Source: Albugo candida
Lineage: Eukaryota > Oomycota > Peronosporomycetes > Albuginales
Direction of reading: 5' to 3'
Assembly: GCA_040437565.1 (NCBI GenBank)
Contig: JBDOQK010000003.1
Coordinates: 496,001-560,000 of the forward strand
DNA length: 64,000 nt
Under the pieces are notes generated by a model. The model saw only the letters and a program-made list of their open reading frames with translations, was not told the origin of the DNA and made no database searches. The position numbers and the translations under genes were made by a program. Shown here one piece after another: positions 21,707 to 34,800 of the stretch (its first letter is position 1; each line of letters opens with the position of its first letter).

Positions 21707-22711
21707 TTACTTCCATACGGATTTGCCGACGTTTTTTGAAGCTTTGAGACGATACTGTTATTACGCTGACAATATACAAAGAAACCAACTTACTTGCAGT
21801 AAAAGCGATGGATTCTTGACCTTGACTATATTATTGACTTCCTGTAATACCACGTTTAGGTTCATTAGTGTATCTACCATGAAGTCGATCAGCACTCACA
21901 CAGAGCCTCGTTTGTAGAATTTGTAGACGAGCTTTCATAGCATTATACCGAAAAGTGAGATGTTGCCGGATCAAGTCATCGCTACAGCGCATAAAATCTA
22001 TAGATAATAATTCTACGAATTTGTACTCCATATTTTGGATGAAATCCAGACGAGCTCGACCATCTGCTTGCATGAGATAAACAGCTAGATGGTTTTGTGG
22101 TTCTTTGATACAGTTGTTCAGCATCCGAATCAACACGTTAGCGTAGTCTGGAAATTCGATCATTAGCTTTTGATGCTGTTGCATGGTAAGGAAGCTTTTT
22201 TCGTCGCAAGTGTGTGCATAAAGAAAGAACAAATCACTCTCCGTTGATAACTCCAGTCTGAGTTGACGTAAAGCACCCTCCTCGTTCTAAGGTAGAGCAT
22301 TCGTATCATCGAATTTGAAGATGTATGAGAAGGTAACCTGAACGAACCATGACCAATATCTTCACCCTGATTGCTTCAAGTGTACCAACTTGTTGTGGCA
22401 CGTTATCCGTATCCTTTCATGTGGGCACATACGTATATAGAATGACAAGACCAATTGATGAGACAATTACCTGAATACGTAATTCCAGTGGTGTTTCACG
22501 ATCATATATTACGCGAAATCCTCCAACTATGAAGCGAGTCAGTCACATGTAAGCTTATTCTGGCAACAAAACACGATAGAGCAGCACCTAAGCTTGGATC
22601 CATTTCCTCCATTGTGAGAACAGGGATTAGATGGTTACTATCAAAGGCCGAACCGGATGGCTGATTCAGTGAATTTGCATCTTCATATTTGATTGTAGAA
22701 TGTCCATTCAT
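21707..22711 (-). CDS. SAS6-like protein (SAS6L) without coiled coil
   Basis: Six exons (22588-22711, 22471-22526, 22348-22413, 21900-22286, 21794-21841, 21707-21754) sum to 729 nt or 242 residues. The core follows the SAS-6 head domain: LRLELSTESDLFFLYAHTCDEKSF, then MQQHQKLMIEFPDYANVLIRML and FVELLSIDFMRCSDDLIRQHL. SAS-6 builds the nine-fold centriole cartwheel. True SAS-6 continues into a long coiled coil, but this protein stops soon after the head, as in the SAS6-like paralogues known from apicomplexans and other protists. The short C-terminus is basic (KNPSLLLQYRLKASKNVGKS). Divergent from the coiled-coil gene at 22850. Confidence 0.8.
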
Positions 22712-22849
22712 ACTTTGGCGTCCAAAAGTCGGGAGCAATCCTCGTTCGTTTTGCGGCGAGTCTGTAGAGAAGCTGAGACTAATTTAATATTCTGAGATAA
22801 TTATAACTGCGCATGCCATGAACTCGATTCTCATTTTACTTCACGGTAA

Positions 22850-25049
22850 ATGACATCCAGCATCAGACTACATAGGCTTGAATCAAGCGACCGACTGAAT
22901 CTTGATAATTTTGATGATGGGAACCACACACTACCGATACTCACGAGCCCGCGGTCTATTGAGGTAACGAAGTTTGATCATTTCTTCACAAAGAAACTTA
23001 TGGTACGTCGTATAGGCATGCCGAATGCTCGGAGTCGAACCAGAAGAATTAATCAAGCGCCCAATGGACTATTTTATCGACAAGTATGGGGGTAGAGAGC
23101 GTTTCGAGCTAATCACGAAACGTTACCATCGATATGAGAGAATCAGATGCATTCTTCTATCTAATGTGCGTGAGCAGCGTGCAAGTATCATAGAAGCAGC
23201 ACTGGACGGTACCCATAGCCCCTTACTGACACGAGTCAAGTCCTTGGAACAAGTAGCTGCATCTGATGGATCTGTTTCGCCTTCCGAAAAACGTGATGTG
23301 GCAATCGACATTCTGATGAAAGAAAGGCAGCGTCTTGATCGGTTTGAACGCCAGCAAGCACAAGAAGTGGAACGCTTGTTGCAGTATGAGATAAATTTGT
23401 CTCGAGTACAACAAGAATTGGTCAGAAAAGAGGAGAGGCAGAAACGTGAAGAAGCTGCGCGGGCGAGGGATAAGATGCGTCGTCAGCGGGAGGCTGACGA
23501 AAAGAAACGACAAGTAGAATTGTCACGACCGGGAGAGCGCCGGCGAGAAATTGAGCTTGCGAGAAACAATGCACAAGAAAATCAAGGAGAGACACTTTGT
23601 CCCGACCAACCTACAAGACAGGATGAAGAATGGCGGCGACGAGATGCGAGTTTGAGGGCAGAATATTATCAATTGCAGCAACGCCAAGACATTGAGCGCA
23701 AACAAAAGGAGATGGTTGAACGAGATTCACAACGCCGTCATCTTATACAGACAAAACGTGAGCAAAAAGCTCAGGAAATCGCCGAGAAACAGAGACGAAA
23801 TAAAATGAGAATCATGCTGGTACTTAAGGAAAAGGAGGAGATACGAGCAGAACAACTGCGTGCTTTTGAACGCAAACAAGAAGAAAGTGAAGCACGAAGG
23901 CAAAAGTACAATGAAGAGTGTCAAGTACGAGAACAACAAAATCAAATCAGAGCTTTGCAAAAAAAAGAAGCGACCGAAGTGGTTCAACGACATCTCTATT
24001 ATTCTGCGCAACAATGTCGTGAACGATCAACGCAACTCAGTCATCAGGTCGATGAGCGATTACAGAGGAAAGAATTGGAGAAACACAAAGCGCGACTTTT
24101 TCACATACGAGAACAAACACGAAAGGCGCATAAAAGGAAGTTGGTACACCGGCAAAAAGAGGAACAGCTGCAACAGAAGCAAGCTAGCTTGATCCGCAAA
24201 GTAGAGGAGAAAGCAATGTCTACAAGATCAATGCAAGAACAGAAAAAAAAGAACTTAAAGTCCAGATATGAAGATGCTTTGCTACGAGATGAAGAACTCC
24301 AGGCGGCCCTTGCGAGACGCGAGAAAGCTGATGCATATCGTGTCTCATATCTATTGGAAAGAATAGCCATGGATGATGAAAAATCTCGGCGCGTGCGAGA
24401 CGAACGAAATAGCTTATTGCGTCGTCGTGAAGAAATCAAACGTGCTGCTGAAAAGGAAAAGCTTGGACTGGTGCAAGCTCTTCAGAAATTGAAGATCAGA
24501 AGAATGTCCCATGGTATGGCTTCACGATTACTTGATCAACTACAGAGCACAAAACTTTCGGGCATCGATATAACCTCCAGTTCAGCAGCGAAATATCGAA
24601 AACATTTTGATGACTGTCGAAAACATAAGACGGCTGATGGCAACGAACGTGTTCGTCCACGTTCAGCTTGCTCAACGTACACTACATCTTCTCCTTCCAC
24701 TTGGTCTGGCTCCATCCCTTTGAAGAAACTGAAAGAAGTGCAGAGTGATACTGACCCGGCTGAAGATCATCTACCGGATACAAAGGCCATGGATGACACG
24801 CTCAGAGACATCCAAAAACGGCAAAATCGAGAATTAATTGATATATTGGAGGAAGAGTATGAGGCAGAAATAGAACGTCAAAATATTCTTGATCAGCAAA
24901 CTGATTTGCCAGAGCGATTGCGCTTGGAAAATCAATTCAACGGGCAAAGAATGTTTGCTAGCGAGCGAATCAAGAAGCTGACACAAGAGCATGAGCACAT
25001 GCTACATGATTACATTCAATCTCGTCCAGTGGCCGCTTCGAATTCATAG
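22850..25049 (+). CDS. Large coiled-coil protein with SPRS-EACR-LGVEPEEL motif
   Basis: Exons 22850-22963 and 23016-25049 (52-bp intron, GTAACG...TATAG) give 715 residues. The intron joins TSPRSIE to ACRMLGVEPEELIKRP, a short motif seen at the head of some ciliary coiled-coil proteins of the CCDC177 type. About residues 160-620 are almost continuous coiled coil, very rich in Arg, Glu, Gln and Lys. A Ser/Pro-rich linker and a short acidic helix follow. No catalytic domain is visible. It sits between a centriolar and an augmin gene, so a microtubule or basal-body role is plausible but unproven. Low complexity limits homology claims. Confidence 0.75.
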
Positions 25050-25096
25050 ATTTGTAGCATCAATAATTATCAAAATCTTGAGAATGAGTAGGATTT

Positions 25097-26869
25097 CTAT
25101 ATTTCATAATCCAAATGCCGAGCTACGATCTCAACCGATCCAGTAAGCTGATCAGGAAAGGTAGATCTCACAGCTTCATCGTTTTCCATTGGTACATCTT
25201 GTGACGTTTCTTCAACACATTTCTTTCTCGCAGCTTCCCGGACACAATTTGCAGTTATTTCAGAAAGTTCATTCATTGAAATCTTTCTCAGCGAGTCCAC
25301 AAGACTGGCTTCTTCCTGATCCTTTCCGCTTAGTGCACCAATTTTTTTGGGAGTGCTTTCACATCGAGGCGTTAGAGGACAGAACTCATTCATCATGCCA
25401 GTCTTGCGACGTGTAGTCAGCTGAACGCACGTTTCTCTTTTAGCCAAGTCGTTGCTGGCTCTGAGATTAACAACTGATTCTTGCAGTTCTTTCATTACGC
25501 TTTGAGTACACGCAACATAACGCCGGAGATCGTCGATGGTTGTCCCTTGTGATGTCATCTCTGCTATATCGACAACTCGTTCGAAATTGATATGTTGCAA
25601 GTGATTTTGGGCGCCAGCAATGAAGATTCTGGAGTCCCGTACTACGTCCAGGAGATCTACTTTTCGACCAGCTTTGCGCATACTATTTTCTCCTTGCATG
25701 AAAGATCCATCTAGTCGCGGTCGACTATCAGCGTACTGCATCGCCGTTTCTATGATTTTATGATTAGCCTTAGTCTGGTCCGTCTCGGAAAATCTTTTGA
25801 TTGCATCCCATCCGTGTTGTATTGTCAGCATCGAAGCTTTTCGTTCAGCTTCATCCAAAGAAGTGAGAATGCTGCGTTGTGAGGATGCTGACGAGTTTGT
25901 TTGAACTTCCTCCAAACTACGCTACGATACATGTACTGGTCAGTGAATACTATGATAAGCATAATGAGATGCTCACCTGCAGATGACTGAGCTCCTGTAT
26001 CTGATTTGTTAATATCCGTGCGAAAGAAGCCCACTGTTCTTGCATAGCGATTCGTTCAGCACATTTCTTCTTGAATGTTTGTGTTTTAAAGACAATCATA
26101 TTCTTAAGTAGAAATCCATTTTAGTAACAGAATCATGCAGCCTAATGACCATGATAGAGTAAACCCACTTGCGTCGCTGCAATGATCTCAGACGATCCTT
26201 TCAATCCTCTCAAGCTCGACTTATCCCAGTCGCCGGGTGCTTTCACATAAGAATAGGCTTCAAAGTCATTCTTGAGCTTATTCTTCACAATGTATGTACT
26301 CAACCGCCATATTAGATCAATAACCCTGACTTCTATTCAATTGAGAAAACTTGAATACTGTTTTTGCGCTCCTTACCCACCTTGGCCCATGGCCTGCTGC
26401 GATGCGCGATACCTGACTAGACCCAATCGGCAGGTCTCCTTGTCTTTCCAACTCTTGGAGTATGATCTAAAATTAGGCTTAGTAATGAGAATGTCCTAAT
26501 CAACAATAACTTAAAGTACCTGAGCTTTTCTTTTGAAGGTAGACTTATCTAGTAAAGTTACAAAAGGCCAGCAGTATCGTATCTCCTACTCCCAATGGCT
26601 TTCTTTAGTCCGAAGTTACTGTCAGATAAATATTACATCACCTCTTTCTGGTCGGACGGAGTGTGAAGGAGGAGAAGATAGAGTATGCTTAATAGCATCC
26701 GTTCATTCGGCTGATTGAACATTCCAGGCACTAGCTTGGAGATGTTTGATGTCAATTTTTTTGACGCATCGTTCTTTTTTTGTGCCACTGGTATCAATTC
26801 ATTCTCTATGCCAAGCAATTTCAGATTTTGGATCATCAGGTGCTCCTTTCTCCATTGCGCAGGCAGCAT
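25097..26869 (-). CDS. HAUS6: Augmin complex subunit HAUS6/AUG6
   Basis: Augmin recruits gamma-tubulin to existing microtubules to branch new ones in the spindle. Six exons (26642-26869, 26520-26585, 26381-26466, 26169-26325, 25977-26102, 25097-25921) sum to 1488 nt or 495 residues. N-terminal landmarks match plant AUG6: LKLLGIENEL, MFNQPNERMLLSILYLLLL, YCWPFVTLLDKSTFKRKAQ, ILQELERQGDLPIGSSQVSR, GHGPRVIDLIWRLS, and a later helix FKKKCAERIAMQEQWASF. The C-terminal half is helical and poorly conserved. Introns are 47-57 bp or slightly longer. Convergent with the coiled-coil gene (47 bp) and divergent from the next gene (71 bp). Confidence 0.82.
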
Positions 26870-26940
26870 ATTTCGAATTACACTAATATGCTCGAGTACA
26901 AGCCCCTATGTTGAAGTAGCTTTTGCCACTTACTTTGGCG

Positions 26941-28604
26941 ATGAGCAATGGACTAAAAAGATCTAGATCGTACAACAAGATTGATTATAGAGAAAAAAAG
27001 AGACATTGCAAAGTACATGTAAGCATTATCTCTCGTATATGATGAAATGATCTGAGAAGCTATCACGCAGAAGCTTGAAAGCAGTTTGGCTGAGCACCAC
27101 TTGTGTGATGCACTTGATGAAAACTTTGCGCTCAATAAGCGACTGGATGCGGCAAGCAAAATGTGGCAGATAATTAAAACATGCGATGAGGGTTACTTAG
27201 TAGCGATGATCGAGAGAAAGAACTCGCTCTTTATGAGACTAGGACAAGCTATTTTATTCACAGGATATGTTCCGCTTCAGCTTTTGTGCTTTATGATTTT
27301 GGCTGGTATCATTAGTAAAGTCAAGAAAGATCCTCTTGGATCGATCACAGTGGAGCGATTAAGACAAAACATGATGAATACTCCACTACTCCAGACAATC
27401 CCTTGGAATTACACCATTGATTGGGTACGTTCAACTCCGATTTTCATCTAGTCATCAAGTTTATTTCGCAGAAAAACCCTGCGCTTTGTCGGGAAAAACT
27501 TCAATGGATTAATATGCATACCAAAGCTTGCGTTTCTTTTAAGATAAAGAAGTGCTGGATATCATTTGGATCAGAAAAAGATTTGGTTTGTGGCTTTAAG
27601 CAAATTGAAGTAATCAATCGTGCGCTGATATTAGCATGCAGAAAGAAACTCCTGTTCAGCCGATGCTAGATTTTGGAAGCACGATCGCAAGTTTTTATCG
27701 CACGCAATCAACAGGCAATACTATTGTGACCAACATACCTTATTCCTGCATGCACTCTATTGATTTCACAGAAGTCACACGGATGGTTTATATCCGAACA
27801 ACAGTAGTGGCAGGACTGGATGGAGCTTCGCTAATAGCTTTTCTGATCAGACGAGAGGTAATTATAGTTGTATGCAAGCATGCATGACCGAGACGTCTCA
27901 TGTGTTTCCCTTCACTTAGCACTTTGCCCCTCTCCGGGGGGCCTTACAAGACAAATTCGGCGAGAGAGTTCAAGCGCACGAGATCATCCAAGTAATAATT
28001 GACACAATCCAATATGTAAAAAAACATTGCAATCATGCTTCTTTTTTACTAGACAAAGCAATTTACAAACATTGAAGATCTCAGCTTCCAAAATAAGGGC
28101 AAAGTCGTCACAAAAATCGTTGACTCACCAGAAGCCCCATCTTCCAGGCGTAAGACGCCAACCGAAATATTTGGTCAGATGGAGCAAGGCCTCTGTCATT
28201 TACAAAAAAAGTACAGAGACATCACAATCGACCAGATTGTTCAGGGAACGATTAAAACAAAAGTGGCAGGCCTTGAAGATACAGTTCACAAAATGAGTCG
28301 CATGCTCCTGGCTCGCAGAGAGAAAATTCAAGCCAACGAATATATGCTGAATTTACGAAGGGATAGAATCCGAAAATGCATACTTTTCGATGTACCTCAA
28401 GCCGATATTGAAACAGCTATCATTGCTAGCAACATCAAAGAGTGTTGTGAGAATCTTTCCAAGTGGACGCTAGAAGCACTCGGTAATTCCCATAAGAATG
28501 GCGCCTTTCAAACGAGCACATATATGCATGGGTCATTACCAGCAGTCATCCTGGTCCTAGCGGTCATTCCAGTCTTCATGTTGTTCCATTTGCGGTATCC
28601 TTAA
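26941..28604 (+). CDS. Membrane protein of unknown function, at least two helices
   Basis: The start ATG 26941 opens exon 26941-27012, followed by exon 27071-27424 (58-bp intron, phase 0). A basic N-terminus is followed by a helical region and a transmembrane segment (RLGQAILFTGYVPLQLLCFM). Downstream coding stretches include GSTIASFYRTQSTGNTIVTN (27670-27720), TNIEDLSFQNKGKVV (28060), a coiled-coil segment LEDTVHKMSRMLLARREKI and a C-terminal hydrophobic helix (LPAVILVLAVIPVFMLF) just before the stop at 28602-28604. The joins between 27425 and 28060 are ambiguous because two frames look coding. No family is recognised. The last 36 bp before the assembly gap lie after the stop. Confidence 0.55.
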
Positions 28605-28776
28605 GTCTCCATACTTAACGAGATGTCGTGCTATAAATGANNNNNNNNNNNNNNNNNNNNNNNNNNNNNNNNNNNNNNNNNNNNNNNNNNNNNNNNNNNN
28701 NNNNNNNNNNNNNNNNNNNNNNNNNNNNNNNNNNNNNNNNGTCTCCATACTTAACGAGATGTCGTGCTATAAATGA
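28605..28776. repeat. 36-bp contig-overlap duplicate around 100-N gap
   Basis: Bases 28605-28640 and 28741-28776 are identical and flank 100 N (28641-28740). The right contig therefore starts with the last 36 bp of the left one. The gap is probably not real. It lies between two genes, so no coding sequence is lost. Confidence 0.9.
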
Positions 28777-28846
28777 TTTAGGCAAGGTCCAGTGACCCTT
28801 CATGTGACACCATTTAATAAAGTGATCACGCTTAGTGCATTACGGT

Positions 28847-28862
28847 CTCATTTGCCAATTGT
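28847..28862 (+). promoter_or_regulatory. Oomycete initiator (Inr) candidate before calpain gene
   Basis: CTCATTTGCCAATTG follows the oomycete initiator GCTCATTYYNCAWTTT at 11 or more of 15 positions. It lies 5-20 bp before the ATG at 28867. It argues that the calpain gene begins here, separate from the membrane-protein gene upstream. Confidence 0.5.
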
Positions 28863-28866
28863 CTTG

Positions 28867-31800
28867 ATGAATTTCAGCGAGTTGGAGCACAAATTAAAAA
28901 AATTAGGCATCACAGTTACGACAGGATCACAGGAAACTATAGTTTCAGTCAAAATCGGTGGCTTGGTTGGCAAAAAGCTCGCTCAGGGGATCCAACTTGC
29001 GGATCGATTCTTCGAGGAAAAAGTCAGCAAGATTCTGCATAGGATTTCGGACATAGATCTCTTTGTCGATCCTGCATTTGGCCCAAATCCTAGTGATCAC
29101 AATGGGATCGTTGCGCTCTGTGATCCTGATCAACCGTGTCCAACGAAAGGACTCTTGCAAAATCAGGCAAACGTACGCTCACTTCTCAAATCCGATAAGC
29201 TGAGATGGGAGCGTCCAAAGTACGCTTCACCTGAAGCAGTAGCAGAGTACTGTAAGCATCAACATCGCTCTTGAATTTCTGCTAAACTACTCGCATTATA
29301 GCGATCTGGATCCAGAAGAGGATTCTACTGAATTATCGAACCTCAGATTCGCAAACAACGCGACGCTATTTCGCAATGGTTCGTCGGCTGGTGATGTGAT
29401 ACAGGGCAATCTCGGAGATTGCTGGTTCCTGAGTACGAACTCTTGCTTCAAATAGTATGATTCTACTTAGACGAGGACATTATTTTTTCTCTGCTCAGGT
29501 GCTTTGAGCGTAGTAGCTACCCGATTCGACCTTTTACAGCAGATTTTCTGGCGTGGCGACAAGTTTCGGATGAAAGGCCTATATGTCTGTAGATTTATGA
29601 AGGTACACAACTCTTATGACATGGATCAAATCAGTATTTACAAATATTGATGCGTATAGAATTTTGTATGGCATTATGTCATCATCGATGACCAGATTCC
29701 TGTTTTTGGATACTCAAAGTCAAGAGAAGGAAAACCATATTATGCGCGTTGTCGTGATCGAAATGAAATATGGTATGCACAGCGTGAATGACACATTCGA
29801 ATGAAACTGATATAATAATGCCAGGGTATCTCTTATCGAAAAAGCTTATGCGAAATTACACGGAAGCTATGCAGCACTGATTGGGGGATTTGCTGATGTT
29901 GCACTTGGCGATCTAACCGGAATGTGCTCGGAGCAAGTGGTTTTACGAGATGGGTATCCGGGTTTCGTCAAATATCCTCCGATATCGTCTGATGTTGTAG
30001 CCGGTCGTCCAGACTCATTTTGGGACAAGATTATACGATACAAGAATTCTGGGAGTCTATTGGGATGCTCCATTCAGCCGAATATCTCGCGGAGCCCGAA
30101 TGCTGCACCCGAAACGATTGCAGGAAACGGACTTTACTACAAACATGCTTACGCAATAGTGGATGCTGGACTATTTCACTCTGTTAGAGGAGAATCGGTT
30201 CGGCTAATACGGCTTCGAAATCCGTGGGGAATGGGAGAATGGGTAAGTTATATATGAGAAGCCAAAGGTAACCCGCATTGATCCGACTTATCTTCAGACA
30301 GGACCTTGGTCAGATTCCAGCGAAGAGCGTATCCTCAACCAGGATTTATTGAAGAAGTTCTTCAACGTGATCAAGCGAAAGGTTGGCGGAAATTTATACA
30401 AACGGATTTTTCTGCAGCTTGATGGGCGGGGGAATTTGGACATTGAAGAGATTTGTCATGAGGAGGCAGTGGAGCTTGATCCTTGCGATGGAACTTTTTT
30501 CATGTCTTTCGAAGCTTGGTCGGAGTACTTTACACATTTTTTCGCTGGAGTTGGTACGAAGTATTGATCCGAGTCGAGAATATTGACCCAACTGACCAAA
30601 ATCATCTGTGATGCTGTAGACTTTCCTGACGAATGGTCCGGTCGTCGTGTTCAAGGATGCTGGAGCGAGATGAGTTGCGGTGGAAATCATCAAACAAGTA
30701 CCTGGAATAGAAATCCACGATATGATTTCTCGCTTCGCAAAAAAAGTCATGTCTTTATATCGCTTTGTCAAGAAGATCCACGAGGAAAAAGAGATTTGAA
30801 GCTCGTTCCAATAGCTTTTCATGTCTGTTCTTCAACAAAGGAAAAAGATGGTATACCGTGGACTGAGCATCCAAAGCCAAACAGGGATAATGCTCATCGC
30901 AGTCGATCTATACAGGAAAACTATAAAATAGTGTATCAGACGGGTACGGCAGACTACTCTGTGCCACCTGCGGTGATTCCAGGAACCGTTATACAAGGGG
31001 TGAATAGTTATGGAACCCCGCAGCCTGCATATGTCTACAAGCAAAATGTGTCCGTAGAGACAGAAATGCTACCGGGAAACTATTGTATCGTGCCAAGCGT
31101 TTACATGCGCATGGTAAGTTATGAGTGATGGCGGCAAGAGTAGATTAATCGAATCATTTTTTAGTGTCAAGAAACTGGAAAGATAAATGCCGGTAATTTC
31201 TGGATATCGGTCTATTGCGATGATCCTGGCTTTGAACTCGAAGAAGGGTACACAATCGCAGAAGAAGAAGAACGTGGAACGACCGAAAAGAGTGAGATAC
31301 GAAAGGGGACAATTTTGGTCTGTGATCTAGGAACATGTGGAATGAAGCCAGCGTTTTCGGCAACTAAAGCTACGTCTTCGAATTTATCTATCAGCAACTC
31401 AAGAAAGATTACGAACGCAATAAATGATGCAGGGAGACTTATCTTGAACGAAGCTCGATCGAAGGGTATACGACCACAAGACATAAAACGAGAGTTTGGC
31501 AAGGCAAAGACTTTGAAGAGAGAAGCCTGCAGGAGAAAGTTCAAGGCTTTGGGACTCATTCCAAATGGCGTACCTGAAGCAACAATTGATCGTTTTTTCG
31601 GTGATCTGGATGTGTCACCCCCTGCCGGAGTAGTATCCTACGAGAAGCTGCATCAAACTTTCGTGGTAGAGCTTAAGGAAGATGAACTTCTTGATGACAC
31701 ACCCGATCTCGAAACCGAAACGCTTGGAGAAAGACTCTACCAGGACGGAATCCTGACTGTAGAAATACATTCCGCCAAAGATCTGCTCGTGAGTTCTCAG

Positions 31801-34800
31801 CATGAAAGGACATTTCGGGGACAGAGTTGTGTCCCAACCACCAACATTGCTTATCATCCTGAAGAAGCAGCTGCTCGTGCCGAGATAGTCAAGTGCATAA
31901 TCAGTGCCAATCCTCAGCTGAAGATACTGCTGAAACCGCTTTTGGTGGCTAACGGATGGTGCTCCGAAAGTTTGTTGGCTGAGTACAATATGAATTCCCG
32001 CATTCATACAAGAAGCCCGAGATATACGAAAGACGAAGGTAATCCTGTTTCAAAGCTCTACAAGCTATTGAATGCTCAGTATGAGCTCGATAAATTGGAA
32101 AAACAGAATTTAAACAAAGCTCAAGATGACTATTCAAGCGATCTCGAATATGATATGGAAGTGGTGGAGAAACAATTGCAGGCAGACTCGAAGGAAGCGC
32201 GTGTAAATCACAATGAAAGGTGGAATTCAATACACGTATCAAATCGCTTAATAAAAATGGAAGAGAAGCGTAGTGAGAGATTCAAAACCTTACAAAAGCG
32301 GCGCCGATCGCTTTTGGGAGACAGAAAAAAGATGATGACGCTTCCACGACTTATAGGAGGAAATCTAGGCGAACTTGATTCTCCAACTTGCATCGATTGC
32401 AATTGTCAACTCACAACAGAATCACCAAGTTGCTCTGGAACGAATTGCACCAATAGGTTCTGCTCAGCTTGCCTGGCTCTTTTACCTCCTGATCGTCCAT
32501 TGTGCGACGATTGCTTTCTGAATGAAAGCGTTGACATGCCGACTTTGGGTACTGAAGTACGTTCTTTACTTTTCAACAAACTTTGTCACAGCGATAATAG
32601 TGTGGAAAGATTGGAAGTGCTTTTCAGATCATTTGATTACGATAAATCAGGTGGAATAACTTACGATGAGTTCTCTAATACTTTGAGTGAGTTATTATTA
32701 CCCCCGTTGACTGATGCTCAGACAGGGAACATCTTCCAGCAATTCGACACCAACGCTGATGGCAATATAGATGGGGAGGAGTTTAGAAAATGGATCCTGG
32801 GGGATCAAGTTTGGTCACCTACAGTGGAAGAACAAATGCTCGAACACATCACCGATGGTAGTGATACTGATGAGGTGACAAACTCGATTATTGAAGCTTT
32901 GATCGCACGTGCGTTTGAGGCCATGATGCTTGCAACAACATCAACCGAGTATACAATAATTGAGTCTAGCCCCACCAGAGCTGATCAGAATATCATCTTG
33001 AACTCTCAGTTTTCGCGAGTAGATAATATTCTCTCATCAAAACAACTCGTCTTTTTGAGAGTTGTGAGTTTTCATAAGCACTCATTCAGCAAGAAGAAAA
33101 AGTCTTTAGGATTACAGGCTGCAGTTTTACAGAATGAATATGCACAGCCGGAGGCAACCAAAGGAGAATGCTGGAAGAGCACACATCTGATCGACAAAAT
33201 GATTAAGCTAAAGCAGCATTATAGTAAGATTGCGAGCAGCAGCTGCCGATCGAGACTGGATATCCTAATCATGGACCTAAGAAAAGGATTGAGTGATAAC
33301 GAGAAGAGCGCATGGGCTAACAAGCTTCATACATTAAGCGGTATTTGTTTTGACACACGAGATATGCAGCGGATGATAAGTTTACTTGAAAATGCACTTC
33401 CACGCCCCCAATTTGACGAACACCTCAGCTCAAAGCAGACTTCCATCACAGATGATGACCAGAAGGATCATTTTTTGGATTTTTTATATGAGCCTGGTGA
33501 CTTACTTGCTCGCTACCTAATTGATGAAACAACACAAACTCCGGACATTTTGGAAATCGCAAAAGGAAACACAATCTTTCACGAGTTATCTTTGTTCTTC
33601 AAGCATGTTGACAGTTTTGCTGATTGTCAGTCTATCTGGAAATATGTATTTGGCCTTGAACGAGACCAAGGTATAGAACAACGTCTCTTTATTGATACAA
33701 TCACCAAGCAAGGATTCCACATATCAGCGGAAAGCCATGATGTCACTGCTTTAAAACACAAAGATCACTTGTCAAGTATAACAACAAGATTGATTATAGC
33801 TTTTGCCATTGACAGGATTTCAGCGGAGCGAGACGATGGGAATATGACTGATGAAAGGCCGAAATCGCGTTTAGATTTTTTAGTGTTTACCGACATGATT
33901 CAAACTTTCGATACTGAAGCCGAGGATTCAACCCACAATGCGCTTTTAAAACGTCCTTGTTCCGATGAAGGATTTGAAACATTTCTGGTGGCAATTGAGC
34001 TGGCCAAAGGCTCAGGTAAAGGAATTATGGAAAATCACTTGAGCATTTGTATTATCGATCCCATGCTGAAACTTGAAATGCGGTTAGCAATTACGAGTGG
34101 CGATGGTATAACTAACATTGTATCGTTTCTCGAGGATTCCATCTGTATGCATGGTGGACTCATCACACAGTCTACAAGTCGACAATTAGATTCATATTTG
34201 TGTGCATTATTGCACCGACTATCACTCCAACCATTCGAAAGAAAACTTAGCTCAAACCCATGGAAGACACCTTTGTATCGCCTTACAATGGATGAGAAGA
34301 AAACGTTCGTTGACATCCTCCAAAGTCTTCTTGTAGAGGCTGACCCACCATTTTTCTGGTCCCTTACAGCTCAGTTTTTGACTTTCTTCATCCCCCATGA
34401 TTCTCTGGTACAAGATGAACCCAGAGCATCACCTTTTCATCGATTTGTTGTCGATTCATTAGCCACTTCGACAAAGTCCACAGCACTTCTTTTGTTTCTG
34501 AGAACTTCTCTTTCTTCATTACGAGTTTGTTTCCAGCTTGTAGGAACTTCTTCTGATACTTTTACGTGTTCGTGGAGCGACTTTCAAAATCAACTCATTG
34601 GTAACCACGATTTTTACGCAACGATACAATTACATCCACACGGACAGCTGCATCGAACTCAAGTTTATCATTCAGATAATGCAAATGCAATCTGGAATAG
34701 CAAATGTACAATGATAATTCAGCAACCCGAGGTTGCCACTGAGCGCATTGACATGCCGATAGTTTATTCAGACACAATACGAATCTCAGCAGCCCCAAGT

